Source of the DNA: Treponema sp. | GTDB taxonomy: Bacteria > Spirochaetota > Spirochaetia > Treponematales > Breznakiellaceae | Length of the DNA: 5,887 nt | Direction of reading: 5' to 3' | Assembly: GCA_031268125.1 (NCBI GenBank) | Contig: JAIRXT010000063.1 | Location: 1-5,887, forward strand | Shown: one piece after another, positions 5,549 to 5,887 of the stretch | Position numbering within the stretch: the first letter of the stretch is position 1 | Layout: every line of letters begins with the position of its first letter | The notes under the pieces: model-generated | What the model was told of the DNA's origin: nothing | What the model saw: the letters and a program-made list of their open reading frames with translations, nothing else | Databases searched by the model: none | Made by a program: the position numbers and the translations under genes

Positions 5549-5887
5549 CTACTTCTTTACTAATGGCTCAAACATCTCCTGGCGGTTGGCATCCAGCATG
5601 AGCAAATTCAGTTTGAACTGTCCGTCACGGTAGCCCTTGTCGATACAGGCGGCCTTGAACTGCTCAAATGAATCCTTGACCAGCAGGGAGGTGTCCGGGG
5701 CTTTGACACGGTTTGAAGTCCGCTTGGATTCGTATTCGGTGTTGTATTCCTGAAGCCGGGTGTCCACGGCTCTGCTGAACTCCTCCGCCCGATCCGTGGA
5801 AATAGTCTGATCGATAAACTCGTAGTAGAAGCGGTAGTTGGATTTTTGGGGGTTGGCAAATCCCACAAAAAAACTAATGGGAAGCCC
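5549..5887 (-). CDS. GH3-family (auxin-responsive GH3-like) acyl-acid amido synthetase, C-terminal part
   Basis: The frame is open to the right edge, so the N-terminal part and start lie outside; 112 residues are visible. The GTG at 5864-5866 is internal, because in-frame residues GLPISFF precede it. The visible part resembles the small C-terminal domain of GH3 proteins: a strand pair with NYRFYYEFID, a helix with EFSRAVDTRLQEYN, the segment YNTEYESKR (usually NxxYxxKR in the family), then DSFEQFKAACIDKG and DGQFKLNLLM near the end (usually GQxKxPRL). The last part keeps GQFK but has LNLLM rather than the common PRL. GH3 enzymes adenylate a carboxylic acid and conjugate it to an amine, typically an amino acid; in bacteria their substrates are mostly unknown. 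The HAD gene follows 23 nt downstream, so both are probably in one transcript. Confidence 0.75.
   Translation of the reverse strand, partial: GLPISFFVGFANPQKSNYRFYYEFIDQTISTDRAEEFSRAVDTRLQEYNTEYESKRTSNRVKAPDTSLLVKDSFEQFKAACIDKGYRDGQFKLNLLMLDANRQEMFEPLVKK

Noticed and set aside
5010..5633. Plus-strand open frame of 207 codons opposite the HAD gene
   Set aside because: The minus strand encodes all four HAD motifs; the plus frame has no recognisable domain and spans two minus-strand genes.

Overview
The window holds parts or all of seven genes and one structured intergenic block. It looks like chromosomal DNA of a Gram-negative-style anaerobe. The mix of genes (a PTS IIA-type regulator, an OadG-type membrane subunit, a TRAP transporter with fused QM membrane protein, a GH3-family enzyme) and the moderate to high GC of the coding part would suit a spirochete of the Treponema type, such as those of termite guts. 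That assignment is an inference from gene content; no marker gene proves it.

Left part (1-766, plus strand): the C-terminal end of a PTS EIIA type-2 domain protein with its phosphorylatable His, then a perfect 15-bp stem-loop directly after the stop codon, then a small OadG-like membrane protein. No alpha (carboxylase) or beta (sodium pump) decarboxylase subunit follows inside the window.

Intergenic block (767-1092): no credible gene. It is bounded by an 18-bp perfect inverted repeat (776-793 and 1060-1077). Inside are an 80-nt segment that can be drawn as a three-way junction (827-906) and a second long hairpin (981-1042). It may be a small non-autonomous mobile element or a structured RNA.

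Centre (1093-4863, plus strand): a probable operon of a PlsC-type acyltransferase, a periplasmic TRAP solute-binding protein, and a fused DctQ-DctM membrane protein. Gaps are 27 nt and 1 nt. The binding protein appears to have Gly where most DctP-type proteins carry the carboxylate-binding Arg, so its ligand may not be an ordinary C4-dicarboxylate or sugar acid. With the acyltransferase next to it, a lipid-related ligand is a testable idea.

Right part (4857-5887, minus strand): a HAD-family phosphatase-like gene whose 3' end overlaps the TRAP gene by 7 bp in convergent orientation, preceded in its own transcript by the C-terminal end of a GH3-family (acyl-acid amido synthetase-like) gene that runs off the window.
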